A DNA stretch of 64,000 nt from Streptomyces sp. IMTB 2501 (GTDB lineage: Bacteria > Actinomycetota > Actinomycetes > Streptomycetales > Streptomycetaceae): NCBI RefSeq assembly GCF_001953885.1, contig NZ_MQUS01000020.1, positions 1 to 64,000 on the forward strand, read 5' to 3'. The position numbers and the translations under genes are program-made. The notes under the pieces are model-generated. The model saw only the letters and a list, made by a program, of their open reading frames with translations, had not been told where the DNA came from and made no database searches. Of the stretch, positions 28,249-36,336 are shown piece after piece. Numbering within the stretch: the first letter of the stretch is position 1; the number at the start of each line of letters is the position of its first letter.

Positions 28249-30084
28249 TCAGGGACGGAAGCGCAGCACCTGCGGGTCGTGGTCGCTGATCTGGTCGTTG
28301 AACTCCGAGTTGATGTGCACGCTGTCGTACTCGAAGTCGCAGCCGCGCCGGATCGCCGGACTGATCAGGATCTGGTCCAGGACCTGCTCGTTGCCCTGGT
28401 AGTCGTAGGTGTAACGCTCGCTCCTCGGCAGCGACTTGATCGCCGACCACAGCTCGCCGTCGCCCTCGAGGATCTTCGCGGTGTCGGAGAACTCGAAGTC
28501 GTTCATGTCGCCGAGCGCGACGACGTTCGCGTTCTTCTGGACCTTCAGGATGTCCTTGACGAACGCGTTCACCTCGGTCGCCTGGGCATGACGCTGGATC
28601 TCCGAGCTGCGCGTCGGCGGCTGGTACTGCGAGGTCAGGCCCTGGTCGCCGCCCTTGGAGATCAGGTGGTTGGCGATCACGAAGACGGTCTTGCCGCGGA
28701 AGACGAACTCACCGGCCAGCGGCTTGCGGCTGTCCTTCCAGGCAGCGTTCGCCGGGTCGATCCGGCCCGGCGAGACCGACAGATGGGCTTTGCCGTCCAC
28801 CTTCGTGACGCCGACCGCGGTGGTGGAGTCGCCGCCCGCGCGGTCCACGAAGGACACCCGCTCGGGGTTGAACAGGAACACCTGGCGGATGTTGCCGCCC
28901 GGCTCGCCGCCGTCCTGGTCGTTGACCGGGTTGATCGAGCGCCAGTCGTACTTCGGGCCGCCCGCCGCGACGATCGCGTCGATCAGCTTGTGCACCGTCA
29001 CGCTCGCGTCGACCGTGCCGTCGTCCGTGGCACCGTTGTTGTCCTGGATCTCCTCCAGGGACACGATGTCCGGCGACTGCAGGTTGTTCACGATCGCGGC
29101 GGCGTGCTGGTCGAAGGTGTTGTCCGAGGGGTCGAGGTTCTCGACGTTGTAGGTCGCCACCGCCAGCTCGCGGCTCGACTGCTTCCGCGTGGTCTCACGC
29201 TCCAGGCCGCCGCTCTTCACCGTGCCGAGCTGGTTCGCGACCAGGGTGTAGCCGCCGAACTGGTTGTAGTCCAGCGGGCCGGTGGTGGTGCCGGTGAGCG
29301 TGTCACCGACGTTCGCCTTCGGGAAGTCGGCGGTCGAGCCCAGCGACTGAATCTGCAGTCGGCCGGAGTTCTGCGACTCGTAGGAGCCGTAGACCGTGCC
29401 GCCGCGGCGGCTGCGGTGCTCCCAGGGCTTCACCGTGACCCACAGCTCGCTGTACGGGTCGGTGCGGCCGACCACGCGGGCGTCCTCGACCTGGACGTTC
29501 ATGCCCTCCAGGGACTCGTAGTAGTCCAGGGCGTACTTCGACGGATTGAGTGTCAGGTTGTTGATCGAACCGTTCGCGGCGGGGTCGCCCTCCGGGGCGT
29601 ACTCGTCCGGCACCGAGTCCTCGTCGATGACGACCGGCGCCGGGACCGCGTTGCCCGTCGAGACGGTGGTGGTCGTCGGCTTGGTGATCTCCGTGACCGA
29701 CTGGTTGCCGGAGGAGGCGCCGCCCGGGACGTACTCGGAGACCGTGCCGGTCACCGTCACCGAGTCGCCGACCGCGACCTTCGGCGTGGAGCCGGTGAAG
29801 ACGAAGACGCCCTCGCTGGTGCGCGGGTCGTCGTCCGGGTTCGGGTCCTGGAGCCAGAAGCCTCTGGAGGAGCCGTACGTGCGCGTGGCCGTGACAATGC
29901 CGGGTACGTCCGTCACCTTCTGCCCGGCGAACGGCGAGATCCGGGTCGTGCCCTGGATGTCGTGGATGCGCACCGAGTCGGCGTGCGCGGGCGTGGGGAG
30001 GGCGACGATCTGGCTGGCTGCGGCCGCGCTGCAGACGGCGGCGACAGTGAGCGCGGCAAGGCGCGTGGAAGACCTGCTCGGCAA
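28249..30084 (-). CDS. Secreted endonuclease/exonuclease/phosphatase-family nuclease
   Basis: A 611-aa exported protein. The TTG start at 30084 follows GGAGG by 7 nt and opens a Sec signal peptide ending PTPAHA near residue 35. Residues about 40-340 form an N-terminal region with OB-like YhcR-type features (TRISPFAGQKVTDVPGIVTA). The C-terminal EEP domain has LAVATYNVENLDP, SLEEIQDNNG, VIANHLISKGGD, VVALGDMNDFEFS and ISDHDPQV, i.e. the catalytic Asn, Glu, Asp and His. It probably degrades extracellular nucleic acid. Confidence 0.9.
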   Translation of the reverse strand: MPSRSSTRLAALTVAAVCSAAAASQIVALPTPAHADSVRIHDIQGTTRISPFAGQKVTDVPGIVTATRTYGSSRGFWLQDPNPDDDPRTSEGVFVFTGSTPKVAVGDSVTVTGTVSEYVPGGASSGNQSVTEITKPTTTTVSTGNAVPAPVVIDEDSVPDEYAPEGDPAANGSINNLTLNPSKYALDYYESLEGMNVQVEDARVVGRTDPYSELWVTVKPWEHRSRRGGTVYGSYESQNSGRLQIQSLGSTADFPKANVGDTLTGTTTGPLDYNQFGGYTLVANQLGTVKSGGLERETTRKQSSRELAVATYNVENLDPSDNTFDQHAAAIVNNLQSPDIVSLEEIQDNNGATDDGTVDASVTVHKLIDAIVAAGGPKYDWRSINPVNDQDGGEPGGNIRQVFLFNPERVSFVDRAGGDSTTAVGVTKVDGKAHLSVSPGRIDPANAAWKDSRKPLAGEFVFRGKTVFVIANHLISKGGDQGLTSQYQPPTRSSEIQRHAQATEVNAFVKDILKVQKNANVVALGDMNDFEFSDTAKILEGDGELWSAIKSLPRSERYTYDYQGNEQVLDQILISPAIRRGCDFEYDSVHINSEFNDQISDHDPQVLRFRP

Positions 30085-30349
30085 GGGATCCCTCCGGGGA
30101 CATGACAAAGTGCCGGGACAAGGACGGAACAGGAGCGTGTGGGGCCCGTGGCCCTCCGTGACACGCGTAGAGCCCAGTGAACAGTTGTCCCCCGAACTTC
30201 TACGCGCGTCAATCTCCAGCCTGAGCAAGGGAGTTGTCAAGGTTTCGGCCATGTATGACGGCCGACGGAGAGATGAACCGGGCGGCATGGGTGGAAATCC
30301 GTCTAGGCTGAGCGGCTGAGCCCGTTCACGGTCCGAGGAGAACCAGCCG

Positions 30350-31777
30350 ATGTCAGACAGCTCCCCCCTGCCGCCCGTACGGCTGCACCCCGAACCGGAG
30401 CTGGCACGCGCAGCGCTGTCCACGCCCCTGCTCTCCCGCGCCGCCCGCCTGGCCCGCTGGGCCGGACCCGACACCCGCGTGGACGCCGGCGGTGAACTGG
30501 TCGAGGAGCAGCTTCCGGCCGCCGCCGACCTGCTCGGGCTCAGCGGTGACGACGCGGCCGCCTACGCCAGTGAGGCCTGGCGGGTCGCCGTGGACGCCGG
30601 GCTGGTCGAGATCGTGGACGAGGAGGCCGGGACCGTGCGGGCGGGCGAGGAGCTGACGCTGCTCACCGGCGGCTCTCCGGCCGATGTGCTCGGTGTGTGG
30701 CTCGCCGCTCTGGAGACCGTCATCGCCGACGCGGGTGTCCCCGATCTGGATGATCTGGTCGGCGCCCTGGACGAGGGCGGCGAGATCGATTTCTCGTCAC
30801 TCGACTGGGACCCGGAGGCCGAGGCCGAGTTCCTCGACGGCGTCCTCGGCAACCTCTATCTGCTGACGGTGAGTGAGGACGGCGCCGGTGACGGGGCGGT
30901 CCCGCTACCCGCCCTGGCCGCGTCCATGATCGTCCCCGATGACATGGGGGAGCCCACCAACGACGTCCTGGAGCAGGTCTCCGACGCGATGATGCGGCTC
31001 GACGACCAGTTCAGGATGCTGGAGCCGGTCGGGCTGGTGGAGTACCAGCCGGTGGACGAGGCGTTGATGGCCGACACCGACGAGGAGCCCGCGGCGCCGG
31101 TCGACGACACCGACGTGTCGCGCTACGGCATGGTCCGGCTCACTCCGCTCGGTGTGTACGGGCTGCGGGCCCGGCTGCTGGAGGCCGGGTTCGAGGCGCC
31201 GGCCGTCGGTGAACTCGCCGACAAGGGAGCGGACGCGCTGCTCGACGGTACGGCGCGGTTCGGGCAGGCGGCGGCGCAGGCCGAGACCGAGCAGTGGCTC
31301 ACCCGGCGTGAATCGCCCGCCGCGGCACGGGAGTTGCTGGCCGCGGCGCGCGGCGCCGACGCCGGCGCGCCGCTGCGACGCCTGCGCTGCCAGCAGGCCC
31401 TGTCCCTGATCGGCGCGGAGGCCGAGCCGGCGCTGCGCGAGGTGCTGGACGATCCGGAACTGGGCGGCCTGGCCCGCGTGTGGCTGAGCGAGCGGGGTGC
31501 CGCCGGAGTGCCGGCGCCGTCCGAGGAGCTGGTGTTCTGGCTGACCATCGACACGGTTGCCGCACAGCTGGCCGCCGAGGGCAACTCCGAGGAACTCCAG
31601 GCGCTGGTGGAGGGGCTGGCGGCACAGCACAGCGGGTTCTTCGCCACCGCCTGGCGCGTGGAGCATCCGGCCACCGCCGATGTGCTGGAGGCGATGGGAC
31701 GGCTGCACCCGGACAAGAAGGTGGCCAAGGAGGCACGGAAGGCGGCCTTCAAGGCGCGGTCGCAGCAGGGCGGTTGA
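30350..31777 (+). CDS. Conserved hypothetical protein, 475 aa
   Basis: A large acidic soluble protein without signal or membrane segments, Ala/Leu/Glu-rich and largely helical, with a HEAT-like feel in the C-terminal third (LRCQQALSLIGAEAEPALRE). Streptomyces seem to have several such proteins; the function is unknown. Divergent from the nuclease gene. Confidence 0.75.
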   Translation: MSDSSPLPPVRLHPEPELARAALSTPLLSRAARLARWAGPDTRVDAGGELVEEQLPAAADLLGLSGDDAAAYASEAWRVAVDAGLVEIVDEEAGTVRAGEELTLLTGGSPADVLGVWLAALETVIADAGVPDLDDLVGALDEGGEIDFSSLDWDPEAEAEFLDGVLGNLYLLTVSEDGAGDGAVPLPALAASMIVPDDMGEPTNDVLEQVSDAMMRLDDQFRMLEPVGLVEYQPVDEALMADTDEEPAAPVDDTDVSRYGMVRLTPLGVYGLRARLLEAGFEAPAVGELADKGADALLDGTARFGQAAAQAETEQWLTRRESPAAARELLAAARGADAGAPLRRLRCQQALSLIGAEAEPALREVLDDPELGGLARVWLSERGAAGVPAPSEELVFWLTIDTVAAQLAAEGNSEELQALVEGLAAQHSGFFATAWRVEHPATADVLEAMGRLHPDKKVAKEARKAAFKARSQQGG

Positions 31778-31846
31778 AAGTCTCCTGGGTAAGCCGTGGG
31801 GTGGAGCATACGGATTCTTGAACAATGGTGTCTGAAGTAGGCCGTT

Positions 31847-31868
31847 GTTCCCCTCCTGTTCAAGGTGC
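31847..31868 (+). promoter_or_regulatory. Candidate PHO box (two 11-bp direct repeats)
   Basis: GTTCCCCTCCT followed directly by GTTCAAGGTGC gives GTTC units spaced exactly 11 bp, the periodicity of Streptomyces PhoP boxes. It lies about 72 bp before a PhoX-type gene. Only two units and an imperfect match. Confidence 0.3.
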
Positions 31869-31939
31869 GGCGAGAGCGTGTGCGCCGAACCGAGGTCCGC
31901 CACCCTCCACGGCACTCCCACCGTCTCAGGAGACACACC

Positions 31940-33408
31940 ATGTCGCTCACCCGCAGGGACTTCGCCAGGAAATCCGCGATCACCGGTGCCGGGGTCGCCC
32001 TGGCGGGCAGCGTCGGCGCGCTCGCCACCGCCCCGAACGCCCTCGCCGCGACGGACAGCGACGGCACCGAGGCGGAGCCGGCGCACGGAGGCCACCAGGG
32101 CGTCGGCTACGGCCCGTTGATCGCCGACCCGGACGGCATCCTCGCCCTGCCCGCGGGCTTCACATACAAGATCATCACCTACAGCGGCAGGACCAGGCTG
32201 GAGTCGGGCGAGTTCACGCCGTCCCACCACGACGGCACCGCCACCTTCGACGGCCCCCGCGGCGCCACGCTCCTCGTCAACAACCACGAGCTGGCCGGCG
32301 CCCGCGCCCAGTGGCCGCACCCGGTGCCGCTCACCGAGGGCCTCGTCTACGACCCGGCGGCCGCCGGCGGCTGCACCGTCGTCGAGGTCCGCCACCGGGG
32401 CGAGGTCGCCGAATGGGTGGGCATCGCCGGCACCGTCACCAACTGCGCGGGCGGCAGCACCCCCTGGGGTACCTGGCTGACCTGCGAGGAGACCGAGGAC
32501 AAGGCCGGCAGAAACGGCTTCACCAAGGACCACGGCTATGTCTTCGAGGTCGACCCCGAGGACCGCCGGGCCAACCGCGACCCCAAGCCGGTCAAGGCCC
32601 TCGGCCGCTACGCCCACGAGGCCGTCGTCGTCGACCCCAAGCGCGGCCACCTCTACCTGACCGAGGACGCGGCCGGCCCCAACGGCCTGCTCTACCGCTG
32701 GACCCCGCCGGAGGGCTTCCGGCACGGCCGCGGCAGGCTGCGCACCCTCGCCGACGACGCGGGCGCGCTCCAGGCCTTCAAGTGCTTCGACTCCGGCGGC
32801 AAGTTCGTGGACGACCTCTCCCGCGCCACGAAGACCGGCACGGTCTACGGCGTCGACTGGGTGGATGTCCCGGACCGTGACGCCGAGGCCGTGTCGGTGC
32901 GCAAGCAGTTCGCCGACGGCCGGATCACCCGCGCCCGCAAGCTGGAGGGCATGTGGTGGGGCGACGCGGCGCCTACATCGTCTCCTCCTACGCCCGTGCG
33001 GAGAGCCCGGTCCAGCACGACGGCCAGGTGTGGTTCTACGACCCGGGGCGCCGCACCCTCACCCTGCAGGTCCTGCTCGGCGTGAACCCCGATCCCGCCG
33101 AGGACGGAGCCTTCGACGGCCCGGACAACATCACCGTCTCCCCGTACGGCGGCCTCGTCATCGCCGAGGACGGCGAGGGCGTCCAGCACCTGTTCGGCGC
33201 CACCGAGACCGGCCGCACCTACCCCATCGCCCGCAACGAACTCAACATCGGTACCGAAGCCGCCCCGGAATACAGCGAGTTCACCGGGGTCACCTTCTCA
33301 CCCGACGGCCGCACCCTGTTCGCCAACATCCAGACACCCGGCATCATGCTGGCCATCACGGGACCGTGGAATCGGCAGCGTCGTCAGAACACCTGGGCCC
33401 CAAATTAA
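31940..33408 (+). pseudogene. PhoX/DUF839-type secreted phosphatase, frameshifted
   Basis: The N-terminal part has a twin-arginine signal (SLTRRDFARKSAITGAGVAL, cleavage near PNALA) and the DUF839 beta-propeller sequence up to LEGMWWGD at about 32965. The match then continues in the next frame (GAYIVSSYARAESPVQHDGQ) to the stop at 33408. GAC-GCGGCGCC where GAC-GGCGGCGCC would be expected indicates a single missing G. PhoX-like enzymes are Ca2+-dependent exported alkaline phosphatases. It is either a genuine frameshift or a sequencing error; without the indel it would be 489-490 aa. Confidence 0.85.
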
Positions 33409-33437
33409 TTCGCTCGCCCGTCCCGCGGCTTCCCTCC

Positions 33438-33443
33438 TAGAGT
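33438..33443 (+). promoter_or_regulatory. Candidate -10 box for the Y-RNA array
   Basis: TAGAGT sits 8 bp before the first base-paired nucleotide of Y-RNA unit 1 (33451), the right distance for its 5' end. No clear -35 was found. Confidence 0.3.
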
Positions 33444-33448
33444 GATGC

Positions 33449-33593
33449 ACGTCCAGGTGCGACAGGCAGGACCTACTTCCACTCTTAATGGGGAGGCCGC
33501 GGGTTCGAGTCCCGCCACCGGCTCCAACAGGCCGGTGTAGCTCAGGGGTCAGAGCACCAAACGTCGGTTCCGCCGGCCTCGATCTCTGGACAC
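33449..33593 (+). ncRNA. Y-RNA-like unit 1 with complete circularly permuted tRNA mimic
   Basis: By-eye fold: outer stem 33451-33456/33586-33591; internal loop (GTGCGACA opposite GGCCTCGATCT); GGC/GCC (33465-33467/33572-33574); A-C mismatch; 5-bp stem (33469-33473/33566-33570). Inside follow an anticodon-type arm with 5-bp stem and 7-nt loop CTCTTAA (Lys CUU, U before, A after), 5-nt variable loop AGGCC, T-arm GCGGG-TTCGAGT-CCCGC (33499-33515), 7-bp acceptor stem CACCGGC/GCCGGTG closed by loop TCCAACAG (33516-33537), and D-arm GCTC-AGGGGTCA-GAGC (33540-33555). The tRNA is opened between D-arm and anticodon arm. Y RNAs with a tRNA-like domain next to Ro60 genes are an established class. Confidence 0.82.
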
Positions 33594-33607
33594 CGAAAAA
33601 CTTCACG

Positions 33608-33687
33608 CACCTCCCGGTGCGAGGGCAGCGGCTACTTCCCTTTCCTGGAATGAAAAACAGCCGTCGCCGGGTTGATCTCGGGAGGCG
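33608..33687 (+). ncRNA. Y-RNA-like unit 2, short form without T-arm, acceptor or D-arm
   Basis: Same stem plan: outer 7-bp CCTCCCG/CGGGAGG (33610-33616/33679-33685); internal loop GTGCGAG opposite GGGTTGATCT; GGC/GCC (33624-33626/33666-33668); A-C mismatch; 6-bp stem GCGGCT/AGCCGT. It is capped by TACTTCC leading into a hairpin TTCC-CTTTCCT-GGAA whose 7-nt loop resembles an anticodon loop. Nothing resembling T- or D-arm is present. Confidence 0.72.
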
Positions 33688-33697
33688 TGGCACATGG

Positions 33698-33848
33698 TGG
33701 GTGTCCGGTGCGCAGGCAGCGGTTACTTCAGGGCCCTGGTCCGAAAGGGTACGGGTTCGAATCCCGTCACCGGCTCACGGCCGGTGTGGCGGAACGGAAG
33801 ACGCGCCAGGTTATAGTCCCGTCGCCGACTTCCGACCTCGGGCACCCT
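33698..33848 (+). ncRNA. Y-RNA-like unit 3 with permuted tRNA mimic
   Basis: Outer 8-bp stem 33699-33706/33840-33847; internal loop GGTGCGCA on the 5' side; GGC/GCC (33715-33717/33824-33826); A-C mismatch; 4-bp stem (33719-33722/33819-33822). Then an anticodon-arm-like hairpin 33727-33745, 5-nt variable loop AGGGT, T-arm ACGGG-TTCGAAT-CCCGT (33751-33767), acceptor stem CACCGGC/GCCGGTG closed by TCACG (33768-33786), and a Leu-tRNA-like D-arm region GGCGGAACGGAAGACGC. It ends 59 nt before the Ro60 start codon. Confidence 0.8.
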
Positions 33849-33906
33849 CCTTTTGCCGCGCCTCCCACCGAAATCCGTAAAGACGATGAATTCGGGGGAA
33901 TTCACC

Positions 33907-35487
33907 ATGGCGCGATTCAACACGCCTGCCGTCAAGGCGCAGCTGAAGTCGGCGGTCACCTCGACCGGCCGGGTCCTGCGGACCTACGAGGGCGGCCGGG
34001 GACAGGAGCGCGAGCCGCGCTCCGAGCTCTTTCTGCTCGCGGTGTCCCACTTTGTTTCAGGCACTTTCTACGAGAACGCCAAGGACCGCGACGACCGTTT
34101 CATCCGCCTGGTCCGCGACCTCGCCGTCAGCGACCCGGAGTGGACGGCCGGTCTGCTCGGCTGGCTGCGCGGTGAGGGCAACATGCGGACGGCGTCGATC
34201 GTGGGCGCCGCCGAGTACGTGCACGCCCGGCTGGCCGCCGGCGCGACCGACGGCCCGTCGAACCGGCAGGTCGTGGCCTCCGTGCTGCGGCGCCCGGACG
34301 AGCCCGGCGAGTTGCTCGCGTACTGGACGTCGACGTACGGACGCGCGATCCCCAAGCCGGTCAAGCGGGGCGTCGCCGACGCCGTACGACGGCTCTACCA
34401 CGCCAAGTCGCTGCTGAAGTACGACACCGCGTCCAAGGGCTACCGCTTCGGCGACATCCTCAACCTGGTGCACGCGGCGCCGGACGCGGACAAGCCGTGG
34501 CAGGGCGACCTGTTCCGGTACGCGCTCGACCGGCGGCACAACCCGGACACGGCCGTGCCGCCCGCGTCGCTCCCGGTGCTCTCCGCGCACCGTGGGCTGA
34601 TGGAGCTGCCGGTGGCGGAGCGGCGTGCGGTCGTCACGTCGGAGGGCGGCGCCGAGCGGCTGGCGGCGGCCGGGATCACCTGGGAGGCACTGGCCGGCTG
34701 GCTCCAGGGGCCGATGGACAAGGCGGCCTGGGAGGCGGTCATTCCGTCCATGGGGACCATGGCGCTCGTCCGCAACCTGCGGAACTTCGACGAGGCCGGG
34801 GTCTCCGACGAGGTCGCCGCGCAGGTCGCGGCCCGGATCAGCGACCCGGCGGAGGTCGCGCGCTCGCGGCAGTTCCCGTTCCGGTACCTCGCCGCGTACC
34901 AGCACGCGCCGTCGCTGCGCTGGTCCTACCCGCTGGAGCAGGCGCTCGGCCACTCGCTGGCCAACGTGCCTGCGCTGCCGGGCCGGACGCTGGTGCTGGT
35001 CGACCGCTCGGGCTCGATGTTCTGGTCGTCGGCGGGGGAGCGCTCGCAGCTCAACCGGGCCGACGCGGCGGCGATCTTCGGCACGGCGCTCGCGCTGCGG
35101 GCCGCCGACGCGGACCTGGCGGAGTTCGGTACGACGAGCAACGCGGTGAAGTTCCGCAAGGGCGAGTCGGTGCTGAAGATCCTGGACCGCTTCAGCGACC
35201 TGGGCGGCACCGACACCACCGAAGCGGTGCGCCGGCATTACAGGAAGCACGACCGGGTGCTGATCATCACCGACGAGCAGTACGCCCCGAACCACCACGG
35301 CGACCCGACGTCCCAGATTCCGGCCCACGTCCCGGTCTACACGTGGAACCTGGAGGGTTACCGGGCGGGCCACGGCCCGTCGGGCACGGGCAACCGGCAC
35401 ACCTTCGGCGGCCTCTCCGACGCCGCCTTCCGGATGGTGCCGCTGCTCGAAGCGGCCCGCGACACACGGTGGCCGTGGCAGGCCTGA
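33907..35487 (+). CDS. rsr: Ro60 orthologue (TROVE-domain, vWA) RNA-binding protein
   Basis: A 526-aa ring-shaped Ro60 family protein. The N-terminal HEAT-repeat TROVE domain (about residues 20-340) includes ELFLLAVSHFVSGTFYENAK, WTAGLLGWLRGEGNMRTASI and MGTMALVRNLRNFDEAGV. The C-terminal vWA domain has an intact metal site: DRSGSM (DxSxS), GGTDTTEAV (Thr) and IITDEQ (Asp). In Deinococcus and Salmonella Ro60 binds Y RNAs and is tethered by them to PNPase for structured-RNA decay. ATG at 33907 follows GGGGGAA; ATG at 33886 is an alternative. The three Y-RNA-like units lie directly upstream on the same strand. Confidence 0.93.
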   Translation: MARFNTPAVKAQLKSAVTSTGRVLRTYEGGRGQEREPRSELFLLAVSHFVSGTFYENAKDRDDRFIRLVRDLAVSDPEWTAGLLGWLRGEGNMRTASIVGAAEYVHARLAAGATDGPSNRQVVASVLRRPDEPGELLAYWTSTYGRAIPKPVKRGVADAVRRLYHAKSLLKYDTASKGYRFGDILNLVHAAPDADKPWQGDLFRYALDRRHNPDTAVPPASLPVLSAHRGLMELPVAERRAVVTSEGGAERLAAAGITWEALAGWLQGPMDKAAWEAVIPSMGTMALVRNLRNFDEAGVSDEVAAQVAARISDPAEVARSRQFPFRYLAAYQHAPSLRWSYPLEQALGHSLANVPALPGRTLVLVDRSGSMFWSSAGERSQLNRADAAAIFGTALALRAADADLAEFGTTSNAVKFRKGESVLKILDRFSDLGGTDTTEAVRRHYRKHDRVLIITDEQYAPNHHGDPTSQIPAHVPVYTWNLEGYRAGHGPSGTGNRHTFGGLSDAAFRMVPLLEAARDTRWPWQA

Positions 35488-35506
35488 GCGGCATCCGGCG
35501 CTGGAC

Positions 35507-35538
35507 GTGGCCCGCACTTCTAGGGGGGTGCGGGCCAC
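35507..35538 (+). terminator. Hairpin terminator after the Ro60 gene
   Basis: 11-bp perfect stem GTGGCCCGCAC/GTGCGGGCCAC with 10-nt loop, 20 nt after the stop. Confidence 0.7.
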
Positions 35539-35775
35539 ACCCTTGTCTGCGACGGTGAACTCACCGGGAACGAGGGTGAGTTGACAGAAGCGGACGTCGA
35601 GCCGGACGCGAACGCTCACAGCGCCCTTTTCCAGCCGTGGGAGGGGGCGCTCCGCCGGGCTCGCGGCCGACACGACGCGTCTGGCCGTAGATCGCACATC
35701 CCTACGATCCGTGTGTCTATTCTCGCGCTGAGTAGTCAATACGGACTTCACACTCAGCTGAGAAAGGGTCGAACC

Positions 35776-36246
35776 ATGCGCACGTTTCAACGCGCCGCGC
35801 TCGTGGCCGCGGTGGTGGCGGGACTGTCCGGCTACGGCGCCGGCGCCGGCTTCGCCGATGACGACGACGGTCCGCACCAGGTCACCGCGGTGGCTTCCGC
35901 CGAGGCCAACGCCGTGGTCGTGGCGGCTCCCCCGCACCGGCATCCGCACCCGGAGGAGGACCACGACCACGACAAGCCGACGGAGCATGAGCACAAGCAT
36001 CCGGGCGGGAAGCACGACCACAAGGACGAGGGGGCGAAGCCGGGTCACAGGGAGGACGAGTCGAAGCCCGGTCACAAGGACGATGACGTGAAGCCGGAGC
36101 ACGAGCACCACCAGACGAAGCCCGGGCACAAGCACCATGGGAAGAAGCACCACGGGAAGAAGCACGGTCACGAGCACCATGTGTTCAAGCACGTTCACAA
36201 GCGTTTCTCCGACGCCTGGGTATCCGTGAGCACCTCGGTTGAGTGA
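35776..36246 (+). CDS. Secreted histidine-rich protein
   Basis: A 156-aa protein. A Sec signal peptide (RAALVAAVVAGLSGYGAGAG, cleavage near GFA) is followed by a mature chain dominated by His, Lys, Asp and Glu: HRHPHPEEDHDHDKP, EHEHKHPGG, then repeated KPGH units and KHHGKKHHGKKHGHEHH. This composition should chelate Zn, Ni or Cu outside the cell. There is no fold. The ATG follows AAAGGG. Function (metal buffer, periplasm-like scavenger, wall protein) is unknown. Confidence 0.8.
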   Translation: MRTFQRAALVAAVVAGLSGYGAGAGFADDDDGPHQVTAVASAEANAVVVAAPPHRHPHPEEDHDHDKPTEHEHKHPGGKHDHKDEGAKPGHREDESKPGHKDDDVKPEHEHHQTKPGHKHHGKKHHGKKHGHEHHVFKHVHKRFSDAWVSVSTSVE

Positions 36247-36336
36247 GAGTCCGGATCGTCGGCGTCCGCAGGCCGTGAGCCACCCGCCGAAGGTCCAGGG
36301 GCGGCGGCCGTCGGCGGGCGGGGCCATGATGGCGGT

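Noticed and set aside
33499..33556. Ordinary tRNA gene
   Set aside because: The T-arm and acceptor 3' strand precede the acceptor 5' strand and D-arm; no linear tRNA can be read. It fits a permuted mimic inside a Y-RNA-like stem.
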